From: Indioceanicola profundi
Lineage (GTDB): Bacteria > Pseudomonadota > Alphaproteobacteria > Azospirillales > Azospirillaceae
Assembly: GCF_003568845.1 (NCBI RefSeq)
Contig: NZ_CP030128.1
Span: forward strand, 62,001-126,000
DNA length: 64,000 nt
Direction: 5' to 3'
Shown: piece by piece, positions 38,139 through 49,120 of the stretch
Layout: each line of letters begins with the position of its first letter
How positions within the stretch are numbered: position 1 is the first letter of the stretch
The notes under the pieces: model-generated
What the model was told of the DNA's origin: nothing
What the model saw: the letters and a program-made list of their open reading frames with translations, nothing else
The model's database searches: none
Made by a program: the position numbers and the translations under genes

Positions 38139-38675
38139 ATGCATTCGGACATCATGGACCATGGCACTAACGCGGAGCGAAAACGGCTGGAGGCCCTGCA
38201 TGCCCGCCGCATACTGGACACTGCCGACGAGGAGGCGTTCGACCGGCTGACCCGCTGGGCGCAAGCCTATTTCGGCGTGCCGATCGCACTGATTTCCCTG
38301 CTGGACGAGTCCAGGCTCTAGTTCAAGTCGGTCCGGGGGCTGGACGCAAGGGAAACGCCCCGCGCGACCTCCTTCTGTCGCAAAACCATTCTACAACGTG
38401 ATCCGCTGGTGGTGGAGGATGCCCGGCTCGATGCCCGTTTTGCTCACAGCCCCTTGGTTACCGGCAAGCCGCATATCCGCTTCTACGCCGGGGCCCCGAT
38501 CCTGACCCGCGACGGCTTTGCCCTGGGCTCGTTCTGCATCATTTCACATGCCCCGCGATCGCTCGCGCCGGATCAGCGCATCGTGCTGGCGCGGCTTGCG
38601 GGGGTGGCGGCAGCAGCATTGGAACTGCGGGAGGCTTTCCTGGCGTCGGGAACGCAAGCTCCCGCGCTGCCCTGA
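38139..38675 (+). pseudogene. GAF-domain gene interrupted by an amber codon
   Basis: From the ATG at 38139 (AGAGGAG six bases upstream) the frame encodes a GAF domain like the N-terminus of the 1.8-4.1 kb kinase: RRILDTADEEAFDRL, VPIALISLLDESRL, then TAG at 38319-38321, then FKSVRGLDARETPR and the rest to LEL. Relatives have Trp at the interrupted position (DESR-x-WFKS), so a TGG to TAG change is likely. Otherwise the frame is undamaged to the TGA at 38675. It lies 36 bases after the chemoreceptor. A free-standing GAF protein or readthrough product is possible. Confidence 0.75.
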
Positions 38676-38822
38676 CGGAATACCCGGGTTACGCATACCA
38701 CATCGTGGGAGGCGGGCATGGGCGACATTGTGCGGCTTCCCTTCCGGGGACCGGCTGGCCGCTTGGCGCGGCTGCTCCTCGCCGAGCGCCTCCTGGAACT
38801 CGAACGGCAGGAATAAAAGTAG

Positions 38823-38875
38823 TGAACCGCTCCGGGTTTGTTGGTGTGGACGGCCCTACGGCATCGTTGTGCCAA
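38823..38875 (+). repeat. Left arm of a 53/54-base inverted repeat
   Basis: Matches the reverse complement of 39216-39269 at all but two substitutions and one single-base indel. The arms bracket a 340-base segment with the start of an IS110-type transposase gene. IS110 elements normally lack long inverted repeats, so the arms probably belong to another element or a MITE-like derivative. Confidence 0.8.
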
Positions 38876-38913
38876 GGTAGCGTCATCGACCAACGCCGAG
38901 GGAGCGCCAGCAG

Positions 38914-39217
38914 ATGGAGATCCAGCGCATTTCGATCGACACGTCCAAACATGTCTTCACGCTGCACGGGGTGGATGCCCAGGAGCGTCCGGTTCTTCGG
39001 CGTGAATTGAGGCGGTCGCAGATTGCAGGGTTCTTTGAGAAGCTTTCGGCGACGGAGGTCGCCCTGGAAGCCTGTGCTGGTTCGCATCACTGGGGGCGTC
39101 TGCTCACCGGCATGGAAAACTGGGTGAAGCTGATTCCGCCGCAGTACATGAAGCCCTTCGTCAAGCAAAGCAAGAACGACCACAATGATGCCGAGGCGAT
39201 CTGCGAGGCGGCGTTTT
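38914..39217 (+). pseudogene. IS110-family transposase, N-terminal fragment
   Basis: About 100 codons match the DEDD RuvC-like N-terminus of IS110 transposases: ISIDTSKHVFTLHGVD with the first acidic residue, LEACAGSHHW, LIPPQYMKPFVKQSKND and HNDAEAICEA. Sequence similarity ends where the right inverted-repeat arm begins (39216); the rest of the transposase, with its Ser-containing C-terminal domain, is missing. The ATG and flanking 5' region survive, but the fragment is not functional. Confidence 0.85.
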
Positions 39218-39269
39218 GGCACAATCGATACCGTAGGGCCGTCCACACCAACAAATCCGGAGCGGTTCA
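39216..39269 (-). repeat. Right arm of the inverted repeat
   Basis: Pairs with 38823-38875. It ends against three GGTTCA hexamers in tandem and the cut 3' end of the IS5-type fragment, so this is a junction between nested elements. Confidence 0.8.
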
Positions 39270-39272
39270 GGT

Positions 39273-39644
39273 TCAGGTTCGGGCCCGTGCCAGCGCCCCT
39301 TTTTTTGCCCGGATCGCGGCGCTGTCAAGCGAGGCACGGGTCCCATCGATGCGGTCAGTCTGGTGCAGCTTGGTAAGGAGCACCCCATGCAGGCGGTCCC
39401 AAACACCAGCCTGGTGCCAGTCCCGCAGCCGGCGCCAGCAACTCATGCCGCAGCCGCAGCCCATCTCCTGGGGCAGCATCTCCCAGGGCAGGCCGGACTT
39501 CGGCACAAACAGGCTCCCGGTCAGCGCCGCCCGGTTGTCAACCGGCGGGCGGCCACCTTTCGGACGCGGGTGCTCTGGAGGCAACAGCGGCTTCACTACC
39601 GCCCATAGCTCATCAGAGACAAGGGGCCTTGCCAAGCCCAGCAA
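39273..39644 (-). pseudogene. IS5-family transposase, N-terminal fragment
   Basis: Codes for the first part of an IS5-type transposase: PLVSDELWAVVKPLLPPEHP, KGGRPPVDNRAALTGSLFV, WEMLPQEMGCG, WRRLRDWHQAGVWDRLH, then DSAAIRAKKG. The frame runs into the inverted-repeat arm at about 39270, so the catalytic second half is lost. A further open stretch upstream (to 39839) looks like non-coding sequence. Another IS5-type fragment, of the opposite half, lies at 63.2-63.6 kb. Confidence 0.85.
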
Positions 39645-39888
39645 GCAGCCTAGAAACCGGGCCTGTCGCGGGTTCTCGAGCTTGTCGCTCCGCACGAAGG
39701 TCGCCTTGGATTGCCGTATTCGAAGGCAGCCCCATTCCCCCCCGTTGCGGAAGAGGTCAGAAACTGCCATGAACAGCAGCCAGTCGTTTCCGGTTGCACA
39801 TGCTCCGTGGCTCTGGCCTTTGCCTTTCCTGCATTGCATACTCTTGGGAATATTTTTCCTTTAGCTGAATGACACTTTGCTGCCGCTC

Positions 39889-41388
39889 CTACCGACGCGC
39901 CGCTTTCAAGAATTCGTCGATCTCCGCACTTAGTCGGCCCGACGCCTGATTCAGTTGCGTCGCCGCATTCCCCACCGTCTGGGCGGCGTTCCCTGTTTCA
40001 CGACTCGCAGCGGACACGCCTGATATGTTTCGGGAGACCTCCGCCGTGGTGACGCTCTGTTCCTCCGCGGCCGTGGCCACCTGGGCCGCAATAGCGTTTA
40101 GCGCTTGGATCGTGCTGCCAATCCGGCCGATCGCCGCGACAGTGGCACCGGTGGCTTCCTGCATGCGCTCGATCTGACGCTTGATGTCCTCCGTGGCCCG
40201 GCTGGTTTGGTTGGCCAGGCTCTTGACCTCGCCGGCGACCACGGCGAAGCCCTTCCCGGCCTCGCCAGCCCTTGCCGCCTCGATTGTAGCATTCAGGGCC
40301 AGTAGGTTCGTCTGCGCGGCAATTGCTCCGATCACGTCGGTGATCTTGCTCACTTCCGCTGCCACTTCGGCCAACCCCGACACCAAGCCGTCGGTTCGTT
40401 CCGCCTCCTCGGCCGCGCTTCCGGCGATGCGCGAGGCCTCGGCAATCCTGTCGGTGATCGCACCGATCGCAGCCGACATCTGCTCGGCCGCCTCGGCGAC
40501 CGAGCCGGCGAGACCGACGCCATTGCCAGCCAGTTCGAGCAGGTGCCGGGCGGAGCCGTCCATCTGGGCGGCGCTGGCGGACACAGATCGCACCACCTCG
40601 GACACGCTTTCTTCCATTTTGACTTGGTCGCTGATGATGGCCCAGGTGAGCATGGGCCCGAGATAGGCGCCGGTTCCGTCGGTGATCGCGGAAACGCGCA
40701 AGTTCAATACTTCGGGACCGACGCGGATGTTGGCCTGATGCGGCAGATTCCTAGGATCCGCGAGCAGCTTGCGCTGGTGCGTTGGCTGCTTGTGGAAAAC
40801 ATCGATGGTCTGGCCGAGCATCCTATCGGCCGGGGTTGGAAGGTGGGCTTCAATGCGCTTGAGCGTTTCGCGGCTCGTTTGGTTCAGGTAGTTGATCCTG
40901 AAGTCGTCATCCGGATCGCAGGTCATCACATTGATCGGCATCCGGTCGATCATCTGGAGCAGGCGGCGGCTTTCCTTTTCCACCCGCACCCTTTCAGTTA
41001 CGACCGACCAGGTCAGGGCCGCATGGGTGTAAGTGCCCCTGATGTCATGCACGGCGTCAATGTGGAGGTCTAGGACTTCTTCCCCCACCGTGATGCGCGC
41101 CTTGTGCGGCAGGTTCTTCGGATCAGACATCAGCCTGCGCTGATGTTCAGGATGCTTGTGGAAGATATCGACACTCGTGCCTACGATCTGGGCGGGGTCG
41201 ATCCGCAGCACGTGCCGGATGCTTTGCAGCAGCCTGCGAGACTCCGCGTTGGCATAGTCGATCCGGAAAGTTCGAATATCACAGGTCATGACGGCAATGG
41301 GAAGCCTGTCAAGAACCGCGCCCGCGCCACGCTGGCTGTCCTGGGTGCGCCCGCGAGACATCAAAGTTTGGATTGTTGCCCGCACCAT
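39889..41388 (-). CDS. Soluble chemoreceptor with two PAS-like domains
   Basis: About 499 residues from the ATG at 41388, preceded by GGGGAG at five bases. Two similar N-terminal units ([12 protein letters not shown]...[20 protein letters not shown] and [13 protein letters not shown]...[20 protein letters not shown]) form a duplicated PAS-like sensor. The signalling domain has [33 protein letters not shown] at its tip. There are no membrane helices. The His/Pro/Arg-rich motif is shared with heme- or flavin-independent PAS receptors of unknown ligand. It is the second cytoplasmic receptor in this block. Confidence 0.9.
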   Translation of the reverse strand: MVRATIQTLMSRGRTQDSQRGAGAVLDRLPIAVMTCDIRTFRIDYANAESRRLLQSIRHVLRIDPAQIVGTSVDIFHKHPEHQRRLMSDPKNLPHKARITVGEEVLDLHIDAVHDIRGTYTHAALTWSVVTERVRVEKESRRLLQMIDRMPINVMTCDPDDDFRINYLNQTSRETLKRIEAHLPTPADRMLGQTIDVFHKQPTHQRKLLADPRNLPHQANIRVGPEVLNLRVSAITDGTGAYLGPMLTWAIISDQVKMEESVSEVVRSVSASAAQMDGSARHLLELAGNGVGLAGSVAEAAEQMSAAIGAITDRIAEASRIAGSAAEEAERTDGLVSGLAEVAAEVSKITDVIGAIAAQTNLLALNATIEAARAGEAGKGFAVVAGEVKSLANQTSRATEDIKRQIERMQEATGATVAAIGRIGSTIQALNAIAAQVATAAEEQSVTTAEVSRNISGVSAASRETGNAAQTVGNAATQLNQASGRLSAEIDEFLKAARR

Positions 41389-41514
41389 GCTCTCCCCTTC
41401 TGCGGTGCTGGTTCCACCGCGGCAAGCTGAGTTGGAACTAGATCCGGCATACATTCGTATTACATGCACTAGCTGAGACTTAATCTGACATCTTGTGTTT
41501 TGAGGAGGAGCCGA

Positions 41515-41558
41515 GGGCGTTGCGGAGCGCTCACCCGAGCCGGCGCTCCGCAACGCCC
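41515..41558. repeat. Perfect 15-base inverted repeat before the IS481 transposase
   Basis: GGGCGTTGCGGAGCG (41515-41529) and CGCTCCGCAACGCCC (41544-41558) can form a stem with a 14-base loop, 24 bases before the transposase ATG. A stem here would block outside readthrough into the transposase gene. No T-run follows. Confidence 0.7.
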
Positions 41559-41581
41559 CGGCGGATCGGACGAGGTGTCAC

Positions 41582-42618
41582 ATGACCCAGGAGCAGAAAG
41601 TCATTCGTGCCAAGGTCGGGCTGCTGGAATTGGCCCGGCAGCTCGGCAATGTCAGCAAGGCCTGCCAGATCATGGGCTACTCGCGCGACAGCTTCTACCG
41701 CTTCAAGGAGCTCTATGAGCAGGGGGGCGAGATGGCCCTGCAGGGGAGATGACCCGGCGCAAGCCGGTGCTGAAAAACCGGGTCGCCCCCGAGATCGAGC
41801 GTGCTGTTGTCGAACTGGCTGTCGAACAGCCGGCCTGGGGCCAGCTGCGGGTCGCCAATGCGCTCAAGCAGCAAGGCCTGTCCGTATCCCCGGCCGGTGT
41901 GCGCTGTGTCTGGCAGCGCCACGATCTGGAAACCATGAAGAAGCGCCTGAAAGCGCTGGAAGCCAAGATGGCCCAGGAGGGCGGCGTGCTCACCGAGGCG
42001 CAGCTGGCGGCCCTGAAGAAGGCCCGCCAGGACCAGGAGGCGCATGGCGAGTTCGAGAGCGAATGCCCGGGCTATTGCGTGGCCCAGGACACCTTCTATG
42101 TGGGCACGCTCAAGGGTGTAGGGCGGGTGTACCAGCAGACCGTGATCGACACTTACAGCAAGGTGGCCTTCGCCAAGCTCTATGACCGCAAGACACCGAT
42201 CACCGCGGCCGAGATCCTGAATGATCGGGTGGTGCCCTTCTTTGACGAGCACGCCATCCGCATCAGCCGCATCCTCACCGACCGTGGCACGGAGTTCTGC
42301 GGCAGCCACCAGAGCCATGAGTATGAGCTCTATCTGGCGGTGGAGAACATCGACCACAGCCGCACCAAGGCCAGGAGCCCGCAGACCAATGGGATCTGCG
42401 AGCACTTCCACAAAACCGTCCTGGACGAGTTCTATCGGATCGCGTTCCGCAAGCGCATCTACGCCAGCATCGAGGAGCTGCAGGCGGATCTGGACGCCTG
42501 GATGCGCCAGTACAATGAGGAGCGATCGCACCAGGGGCGCTGGTGTTATGGCAAGACCCCAATGCAGACCTTCCTCGACACGCTTCCACTGGCAAAGGAG
42601 AAGCTCATGGCCGCATAA
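41582..42618 (+). pseudogene. IS481-family transposase, frameshifted
   Basis: The first 56 codons ([20 protein letters not shown], then [20 protein letters not shown]) form the helix-turn-helix start and stop at TGA 41750. The remainder continues in another frame from 41749 ([13 protein letters not shown]) through an rve-type DDE core ([50 protein letters not shown]) to the stop at 42618. Two extra G in the run at 41743-41746 explain the break. No A6G-type slippery site is present, so I read it as inactivated. A programmed shift cannot be excluded. Confidence 0.8.
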
Positions 42619-42665
42619 TCTGCAATCGGACAGTCCGCCAAAACCGGACAATCCTTCACCTGTCA

Positions 42666-43028
42666 GATCAAGCCGTAGCTAATACATATTACATGGCGCA
42701 TGGATTCAAGGTTATTTGCACGTTAACTATATATAAGCTGCCAAGCACCTGAAGCGGGGAAAGCATCCGTGTGGCCGATATATGTTTCATCGCAAATCCG
42801 TGCAGCCGCCACTTGCGATCGGGCCGGGTTTAGTATGAATTGCGGCAATCTGCGCGCCGGCCGTGTCGTTACAAGGGTGTTGCTGCGCCCTGCAAGGTCG
42901 GTCCGCAGCGTCTTTAGGGAAACCTCGTCCTGCCGATTGCGGCAATCGTACTGAGCCCGGTAGGTCACGGCCGCTCCAGCCCACTTTATCGCATGAGCAG
43001 GAGCGTTCCAGGGCGGACGCGAATTCCG
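42666..43028. other. Gene-free spacer of about 360 bases
   Basis: No gene seen. The first 90 bases are AT-rich (ACTATATATAAG near 42725) and could carry a promoter exposed by the IS insertion; the rest has no open frame with family features. Confidence 0.5.
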
Positions 43029-43427
43029 CTATTCGCAGGCTGCACCTGCGAACCTGACCGTAGCGGCCGGTCCTGCATTTTCGTCTGTGGTCAGCTGTCG
43101 CCGGTATAGTTGGATCCGGTCAAGGACATTGGCGCAGTTGCTCAGCACTTGTTGTACCGACGCGGAACTGGGCGTCCCGTGCTGCAAGTCGTGCATCAGG
43201 TCGGGAACCGTAGAGAGCAGTTCGGTCGCGTCTGCCAGAACACCCACATAATCCTGTAGGATTTCGGCCCGTCCACCGTCCAGCGCAACGGCAGCTACAA
43301 AATCCCGCTGCTTGCACATTTGAAGCACGTAGCTCCCGAGCTCGGCTTGCAGCATGCCTAAGCGACGCGCCATTTCTAGCCGTGCGCGCGGGTGCAGTGA
43401 GATGGTCGCAGCAGAAGCGGATGACAT
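43029..43427 (-). CDS. Hypothetical helical protein downstream of a chemoreceptor
   Basis: A 132-residue protein predicted to be almost wholly helical, with a central stretch (EILQDYVGVLADATELLSTVPDLMHDLQHG) that could form a four-helix bundle. GAAGGAA lies seven bases before the ATG. It follows the 43.5-45.2 kb chemoreceptor by 92 bases on the same strand, so the two may be co-transcribed. I do not recognise the family. Confidence 0.6.
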   Translation of the reverse strand: MSSASAATISLHPRARLEMARRLGMLQAELGSYVLQMCKQRDFVAAVALDGGRAEILQDYVGVLADATELLSTVPDLMHDLQHGTPSSASVQQVLSNCANVLDRIQLYRRQLTTDENAGPAATVRFAGAACE

Positions 43428-43519
43428 CGCTTGGTTCCTTCAATTCCTCGGATGCTGTGGGCAACTTTCCCGCCCCAGCCGGACGCTCCCATGCGCCCGG
43501 CTGGACCGGTCCCTGCTGC

Positions 43520-45223
43520 TCAGGCAGAGCGGATGGCCGCGAGAAACCTGTCGACCTCGCTGCGCAATACTCCAGCATGGCGCCCAAGCTCACCGGCGGA
43601 GGCGAGCACCTGGCTGGCTGCAGCGCCCGTTTCACCGGCACCCTGGCTCACCCCGTCAATGTTCTGCGACACCTCCGACGTGCCGCGGGCCGCTTCGGTC
43701 ACGTTCCGCGTAATCTCCGATGTCGCGGCAGACTGTTCCTCGGCCGCGGCGGCAACCTGGGCGGAGATGCCGTCCATTTCGCGGACCGTGCCGCCAATCA
43801 TCCTAATTGCCTCGACCGATTGGCGTGTCGCATCCTGCACGGCGGCAATCTGGGAGGCGATCTCCTCCGTGGCTTGGGCCGTCTGATTTGCAAGGCTCTT
43901 GACCTCGCTGGCGACCACGGCGAAGCCCTTTCCCGCCTCGCCAGCCCGTGCCGCCTCGATGGTAGCATTCAGGGCCAGCAGGTTAGTCTGACCGGCAATC
44001 GACTTGATCAGGTCAGCCACCTCTCCAATCCGCCCCACCGCCTGGGAGAGGTGCCGGACGGCTCCGTCCGTCTGCTCCACCTGAGCCACCGCTCGCCCGG
44101 CGGTGCTGGCGGACTGCGTCATCTGGCGGGTTACCTCAAGGATGGAGGCCGCCAGTTCCTCCGTGGCGGCTGCCACGGTCTGGACGTTGCTGGACGCCTG
44201 GTTGGCGCCGGCGGCTACCGCCTGAGCTTGGCGGCTGGTCTGTTCAGCGGTCGCCGACATGCCTTCGGAGGTGGCGCGCATCTCGGTTGCAGCCGAGGCC
44301 AAGCCATCGAGCATAGATCGCACCGTGCCATCGAACCGCTCAATGTTCGCCTCGATCATCCTTGCCCGATGCAATTGGCGATCGGTAGATGCCTTTTGCT
44401 CCGCCTCCAGCCGAACCCGCGTAACGGCATTCTCCTTGAATACCTGCGCGGCATCCGCGATGTCGCCAATTTCGTCCCGGCGTCCGATCCCGAACACCTC
44501 GACATTCAGGTCCCCCTCGGCCAGGCGGCGGAGGCCGGCAGCAACCGCGGCGATCGGCTTGACGATGCCGCGTTGCGAGACAAGCCGCCCGGCAACGACG
44601 CCGATGAATATGCCGACACCTGCGACGATGCACATCGTCCATAGCGTGCGGAAGTATGCCCTGCGGGAATACTCGACCGTCGCCGCCGCCTGCTCGTCAG
44701 TATATTCAAGGTACTTCACGACTTCCGCCCGGAATGCAGAAGCCGCCTCGCGGCTTTCCTGCACAGACGCCAGCAATTCCCTCTGTGCATCGCTGAGCTC
44801 GACCGAACCAACCTTGCGCCTAGCCGTCTCCAATGTCTGTTCCAGCCGCGGCAGGTATCGAGCGTACAGGGCCTCCACTCGAAGCAGCATCTCGCGTTGC
44901 GCGTTATCGGCTGTGGTCCTTATGGTAGCCAAGCGCTCCTCCAGACCCCGCCTTTCCTCGGCGATCCTGATCTCGGCTTCGCGCAGGCTGTCGGGCGTGG
45001 GATTCGCGGCCAGTTCGTATTCCGCTCTGCTGAGGGCGACCAGAGCGGTGTTCATGCGCGCGCCCAGCAGTGCCTCCGACGCGGCGACCTCCACCTTTAT
45101 GACGGCGCCTTCCATCGCACGCAGCCCAACTATGCTGGTACCTGTGATGATAGCAGCAACTGCGGCGAGCAAGGTGATGAGAGCAAAGATCTTCGCTGAA
45201 ATCCGGAACTGCCCCAAGTTCAT
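43520..45223 (-). CDS. Transmembrane chemoreceptor (four-helix-bundle sensor, HAMP)
   Basis: A 567-residue receptor. Membrane helix one at about 12-33, a periplasmic helical bundle (about 34-185), helix two at about 192-212 ([16 protein letters not shown]), a HAMP domain ([24 protein letters not shown]) and a signalling domain with [38 protein letters not shown] is six bases upstream of the ATG. The sensor type (4HB_MCP) usually binds small organic acids or amino acids. It is followed by a hypothetical gene and preceded by another receptor, all read leftward. Confidence 0.92.
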   Translation of the reverse strand: MNLGQFRISAKIFALITLLAAVAAIITGTSIVGLRAMEGAVIKVEVAASEALLGARMNTALVALSRAEYELAANPTPDSLREAEIRIAEERRGLEERLATIRTTADNAQREMLLRVEALYARYLPRLEQTLETARRKVGSVELSDAQRELLASVQESREAASAFRAEVVKYLEYTDEQAAATVEYSRRAYFRTLWTMCIVAGVGIFIGVVAGRLVSQRGIVKPIAAVAAGLRRLAEGDLNVEVFGIGRRDEIGDIADAAQVFKENAVTRVRLEAEQKASTDRQLHRARMIEANIERFDGTVRSMLDGLASAATEMRATSEGMSATAEQTSRQAQAVAAGANQASSNVQTVAAATEELAASILEVTRQMTQSASTAGRAVAQVEQTDGAVRHLSQAVGRIGEVADLIKSIAGQTNLLALNATIEAARAGEAGKGFAVVASEVKSLANQTAQATEEIASQIAAVQDATRQSVEAIRMIGGTVREMDGISAQVAAAAEEQSAATSEITRNVTEAARGTSEVSQNIDGVSQGAGETGAAASQVLASAGELGRHAGVLRSEVDRFLAAIRSA

Positions 45224-45295
45224 AGCGATCTCCCATATGGGTTAATCCTTGAGGCCTAAACATACTCCGATAGGCAGAAATGCGCATGTAATTTC

Positions 45296-45308
45296 GCTAA
45301 AATTTAGC
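45296..45308. promoter_or_regulatory. 13-base palindrome upstream of the 43.5-45.2 kb chemoreceptor
   Basis: GCTAAAATTTAGC has six-base arms around one base, in the AT-rich gap between two chemoreceptor genes, 73 bases before the start of the downstream one. It is a candidate operator. No second copy was found before the other receptors. Confidence 0.3.
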
Positions 45309-45398
45309 TACATTTCCGCAAGGCTGATATGAAGCTGGATGGTCTGCACTTGCCCCAATCCTGACCACGCTTGCCCGCAGGGTCGTCAAATGCCAGGT

Positions 45399-47489
45399 TC
45401 ATGCAGCCCGGATGCCGTCCAGGAACCGCTCGACGTCAGCGCGTAACCCCTCTGACTGCCGGGACAGTTCGGCCGCCGCCCCCATGACCTGCTGTGCAGC
45501 AGCACCGGTTTCCGCAGCCGATTGCGTGGCCTGGACGATGTTCGTAGAAACCTCCCGCGTCCCAGCCGCCGCCTGCTGCACATTCCGGCTGATTTCGTCT
45601 GTGGTCGCGTGCTGCTCCTCGACCGCGGCCGCGATCGCGGACGCCGCATCGTTGATGGAGGTGATGGTACGGCCGATCGCCTGGATCGCCGTGACCGCCT
45701 CGCTGCTGACCTCCTGCATGGCCGCGATCTGCTGGCCGATTTCCTCGGTGGCCCTGGCTGTCTGGTTCGCGAGCGCCTTCACCTCGCTGGCGACAACGGC
45801 AAAGCCCTTGCCAGCCTCGCCGGCCCTGGCCGCCTCAATGGTTGCGTTCAAGGCCAGCAGGTTGGTTTTCGCCGCGATGTCCTGGATCAGCTTGATGACA
45901 TCGCCGATCTGCGAGGCGGCCGCCGAGAGGCCGCGGACGGTTTCGTCCGTCCGCTCGGTTTCGCGAACCGCCTGGCCCGCGATGCTGTTGGACCGGGCAA
46001 CCTGTTGGGCGATCTCGCGGATGGACGCGGACATCTCCTCCGCAGCGGAGGCAACCGTCTGGACGTTGGCGGAAGTCTGCTCGGCCGCAGCCGCTGACGC
46101 GGAGGCTTGCCGGCTTGCTTCCGCGGCGATGCTTGACATGCTTTTCGCCGTGCCGTCCAACTCGGTCGCCGCCGACGCCACTGTCTTCAGCGTTGTTGCA
46201 ACGGAGGCCTCGAACCGGGCGATCAGTTGCTCTTGCGTGCGGAGGCGGCGTTCACGGGCCTCGCGTTGTTCCGCCTGCTCCGCCTCCAGTCGCAAGCGCT
46301 CGATCGCATTGCGTTTGAAGACGAGCACCGCCTCGGCCATGGCCCCGACCTCGTCCGTGCGGTCCGTGCCGGGCACATCGACGGTGTTGTCCCCGGCGGC
46401 GAGCCGCCCCATCGCGGTGGTCATGGCCGAGAGCGACGCCACGATCCGGACGAGGACAAGCCAAGCCGCGGCGGCGGCCACGCCCGTGCTGACCAGGAGG
46501 AGCGCCAGGCTGGTGGAAAGGGCGATGAGGCGGGAACTGGCCGCGGCCGCGACCGCAGCCTCCACCTCTGTGCTGACCGCCCGAGAGAGTGCCAGGATCG
46601 TGTTGATGCCTGCCGTCGCCCGCCCGATCCACTCATCCGCAGAAATCGGATAGCTTCCCTCGGCTGCCCCCTCGAGTACGGCTCGACGGGTGGCGTCGAA
46701 GTCGCGGAAATAGGCTGCTTCCACGGGGTCGATGGCGCGCAGAACCTCCTGCGGCATGTTCGGTTGCGCCCGCAGGGCCTTCATGGCGGACCAAGCTGCC
46801 TCAATCCGACCGCGCCCGTGCGCAAGGAAGCGCGCCCGCTCCGCGTCCAGTGCTGCTCCCGAGGCGATCAGGCCTCCCATGAGTCCGCGTTCCTGACCAG
46901 CGAACTCGGAGATCTCGAAGGCTTGGTGGCGGAACTGGACCAGTTGCAGTGTTTCCGGGGCGGCCGGCAGGACCAGCGCCTCAAGTAGCATACGCAGGTC
47001 CTGCACGACGGCAATGAAGGTCGTGACATTCTGGAAGAAGGCGTCCCTGACAGCTGCGTCTCGACCGTTCGCCGGTTGGGACAGCGCCAGATCGGCGTTC
47101 CGGCGCACGTTCTCGTATTCTGCCATGGAGTTCTGCAAGGCGGTCAGCAGGTCCGCGCGCTCCCTCATCCCGGGAATGCCCTTGAGCTTCTCCATGGCTT
47201 CGCTCAACGCCCGCGTGGCGGTCTGGCGGAGCGCCGCGATCTGGTCGCGCTTCTGGACGGTAATGGGAGCAGCCGCATGCAAGCTCCCGTTGGTCACCCC
47301 ACGCTCCTGGGCCAGATCACCCGCAGCGTTCAACAGAAGCGCCGAAATTCGATTCACATCCAAATAGGCTCTGGAGTGCGCGTAATGCCCGTACGCCTCC
47401 CAGGCATCGCGGCCGGACATGGACACGGAAAGAAGCGCCAAGCCGCCAATGGCTGCCGGAAGGACGATGCGGATGGGAAGGCGAAGCAT
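45399..47489 (-). CDS. Transmembrane chemoreceptor with NIT-like sensor
   Basis: A 696-residue receptor: membrane helix one at about 6-25, a large periplasmic helical sensor (about 30-305) with [21 protein letters not shown] and [21 protein letters not shown], which resembles the nitrate/nitrite-sensing (NIT) fold, helix two at about 325-350, HAMP, and a signalling domain with [36 protein letters not shown]-like sensors respond to nitrate or nitrite in some proteins; the ligand here is not shown. It lies directly upstream of the 43.5-45.2 kb receptor. Confidence 0.9.
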   Translation of the reverse strand: MLRLPIRIVLPAAIGGLALLSVSMSGRDAWEAYGHYAHSRAYLDVNRISALLLNAAGDLAQERGVTNGSLHAAAPITVQKRDQIAALRQTATRALSEAMEKLKGIPGMRERADLLTALQNSMAEYENVRRNADLALSQPANGRDAAVRDAFFQNVTTFIAVVQDLRMLLEALVLPAAPETLQLVQFRHQAFEISEFAGQERGLMGGLIASGAALDAERARFLAHGRGRIEAAWSAMKALRAQPNMPQEVLRAIDPVEAAYFRDFDATRRAVLEGAAEGSYPISADEWIGRATAGINTILALSRAVSTEVEAAVAAAASSRLIALSTSLALLLVSTGVAAAAAWLVLVRIVASLSAMTTAMGRLAAGDNTVDVPGTDRTDEVGAMAEAVLVFKRNAIERLRLEAEQAEQREARERRLRTQEQLIARFEASVATTLKTVASAATELDGTAKSMSSIAAEASRQASASAAAAEQTSANVQTVASAAEEMSASIREIAQQVARSNSIAGQAVRETERTDETVRGLSAAASQIGDVIKLIQDIAAKTNLLALNATIEAARAGEAGKGFAVVASEVKALANQTARATEEIGQQIAAMQEVSSEAVTAIQAIGRTITSINDAASAIAAAVEEQHATTDEISRNVQQAAAGTREVSTNIVQATQSAAETGAAAQQVMGAAAELSRQSEGLRADVERFLDGIRAA

Positions 47490-48961
47490 GACAGCGGGCC
47501 TTTACATTAAAAACAGCCGAATACTCCCCTCGAAAGAGTTAAACGTCCGTTAGCGGCAACCTTCGCGCAACAGCACACTGGCGGCGCAAAGATTACCGCG
47601 CCCCGGCTCGAGGGGCGCCGTCTCGTTGCCCGCTGTGCCGTAGCCGTCGACGGCGGAGCCTGGGGGCGCTGGAAGCCGGCAACTGCGCGCTGCGGCATTT
47701 CCGCCGGGATGATGCTGTCCTGCCGGGCGCCATGACAAACATCCCCGTCCTGGCTGTGCAGCGCCGGCTTCGCCAAACCGAAGTGGAGGAGGCTGCAGCC
47801 GGGAGCAAGCGCATCGTCACCCCGGTCAGCAGGAGGTGGAGGGACTCGAAAAGCATATCCCGGCGAATGGGACCACGTCATCGGCCGAATGGTGCATTCC
47901 CTTCGAGCACGAGACCGCCCGCGCGCCGAAGCCCAGGGATCCGACAGCCCTGCTTTGGCCCAGCCAAGCGCTGAGCCTTCTCAGCCACGAGGTCCTCAAG
48001 CGGATCCACGGTGCGGAGCGACGTCCGGTGATATCAAGTCGCATCGATCAAAGCCCATGATGCCATGCAAAGGCGCCACGGGATGCTCGGGGCAGAGAAT
48101 CTCCGATGCGACATGGCGGGCGGATCAGGGCTTGCCATCGCAGCGGCAGTCAGGCCTCGGGGCGACGTTATCGTGGGCCGTGTCCATAGGCCGGCGGAGG
48201 CTCGGACGGTCGGTCCAAGCCGGAGGTGGTTCTCGGCATCACGGGAAATATCGAAGGAGGCATGCGGAGCGGTGCGGCCAGGATCGTTGAAGCAGGTCCG
48301 CAAGCGGGGTGTCGCGATTCAATTGTCAAGGCCTGGATGGCCCGATCGATTGTAGGGCCCGAGGACATGCGCCGCGACCCAACACGGTCCAGTTGGCCGC
48401 GTCAGCCGGAAAAGTTGGAGCCGGACCGACACCTGCCACACATGGCGCAGTCCAGCAACGGCTGGCCGACTTGAAACCGTGGGCCTGGGCACCTCCTCCT
48501 CAGCGCTAGCACGTAACGCTCCAGTCGGGAGTCGCCCGCTCTGAGCTATCGCGATCTTTAGTGGCCCAAGGCGACCCAGGTCCCATCGCCCCCACTTACC
48601 ATACAGTGCGGCCCACAGATCAGACTAGCGCATCCCGGCGCACCGGCGCATACGACCAACAACCTGCTACGCCCGCGCAAGATGCCAAGGAACTCTTCCG
48701 AAAAGCCCTTCGCGGCATACCATCAACCGCTGCCCGGACGGGCATGGTCGGTGGCTCGCAGCGCTTCCTACCGCCGACGCTTCGCATGCCGGGAATCCAG
48801 CGCATAGGTCGACCTGGTTCCTTCATGAATGTTGCGCACGACCGTTCGGTTCGCTCAAGAATACGAGGAGTTCGGGTCGAATAAATGCACGTTACCGAAT
48901 TTTAACGAGCTACTTGCTCTGATGTCCCCATGATTCGTCATCCCTGATCATGGAGAGTCCG
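47490..48961. other. Gene-free stretch of about 1.47 kb
   Basis: Open frames on both strands are short and show no domain. I see no CD-NTase, effector or IS sequence that would complement the E2-E1 operon on its right. The last 70 bases are AT-richer and must hold the promoter of that operon, but no confident -35/-10 pair is visible. Confidence 0.5.
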
Positions 48962-49120
48962 ATGCCTCAGAACGACAACAATGGGAAGGGCAATCCTCCC
49001 GGCCGCCCGGATGGCGTCCCTCATGGCCCACCGGACGGGCTCCCGCCCGGCCCGCCCGAGGGGCGGCCGAACGGCCCCAAGAACCCCCCGGTGCCGCCGA
49101 AGCCGCGCCAGGTAGGCTGA
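48962..49120 (+). CDS. 52-residue Pro/Gly-rich protein ending in glycine
   Basis: Starts at ATG 48962 with GGAGAG four bases upstream and stops at TGA 49118-49120, overlapping the next ATG by one base (TGATG), so it is coupled to the E2-E1 gene. The product is disordered: 18 Pro and 10 Gly among 52 residues, with three eight-residue repeats (RPDGVPHG, PPDGLPPG, PPEGRPNG) and the C-terminus PKPRQVG. It has no beta-grasp fold. A terminal glycine is what an E1 enzyme activates, so I infer it may be the tag or target of the neighbouring conjugation enzymes. It could instead be a flexible adaptor. Confidence 0.7.
   Translation: MPQNDNNGKGNPPGRPDGVPHGPPDGLPPGPPEGRPNGPKNPPVPPKPRQVG

Larger units (their letters stand above)
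41486..42665 (+). mobile_element. IS481-family insertion sequence
   Basis: The transposase frames at 41.58-42.62 kb are bracketed by TGACA (41486-41490) and TGTCA (42661-42665), with weak pairing extending inward. A right-end motif TCGGACAGTCCGCCAAAACC follows the transposase stop. Length of about 1.18 kb fits the family. No target duplication could be fixed. It separates two chemoreceptor genes. Confidence 0.65.
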
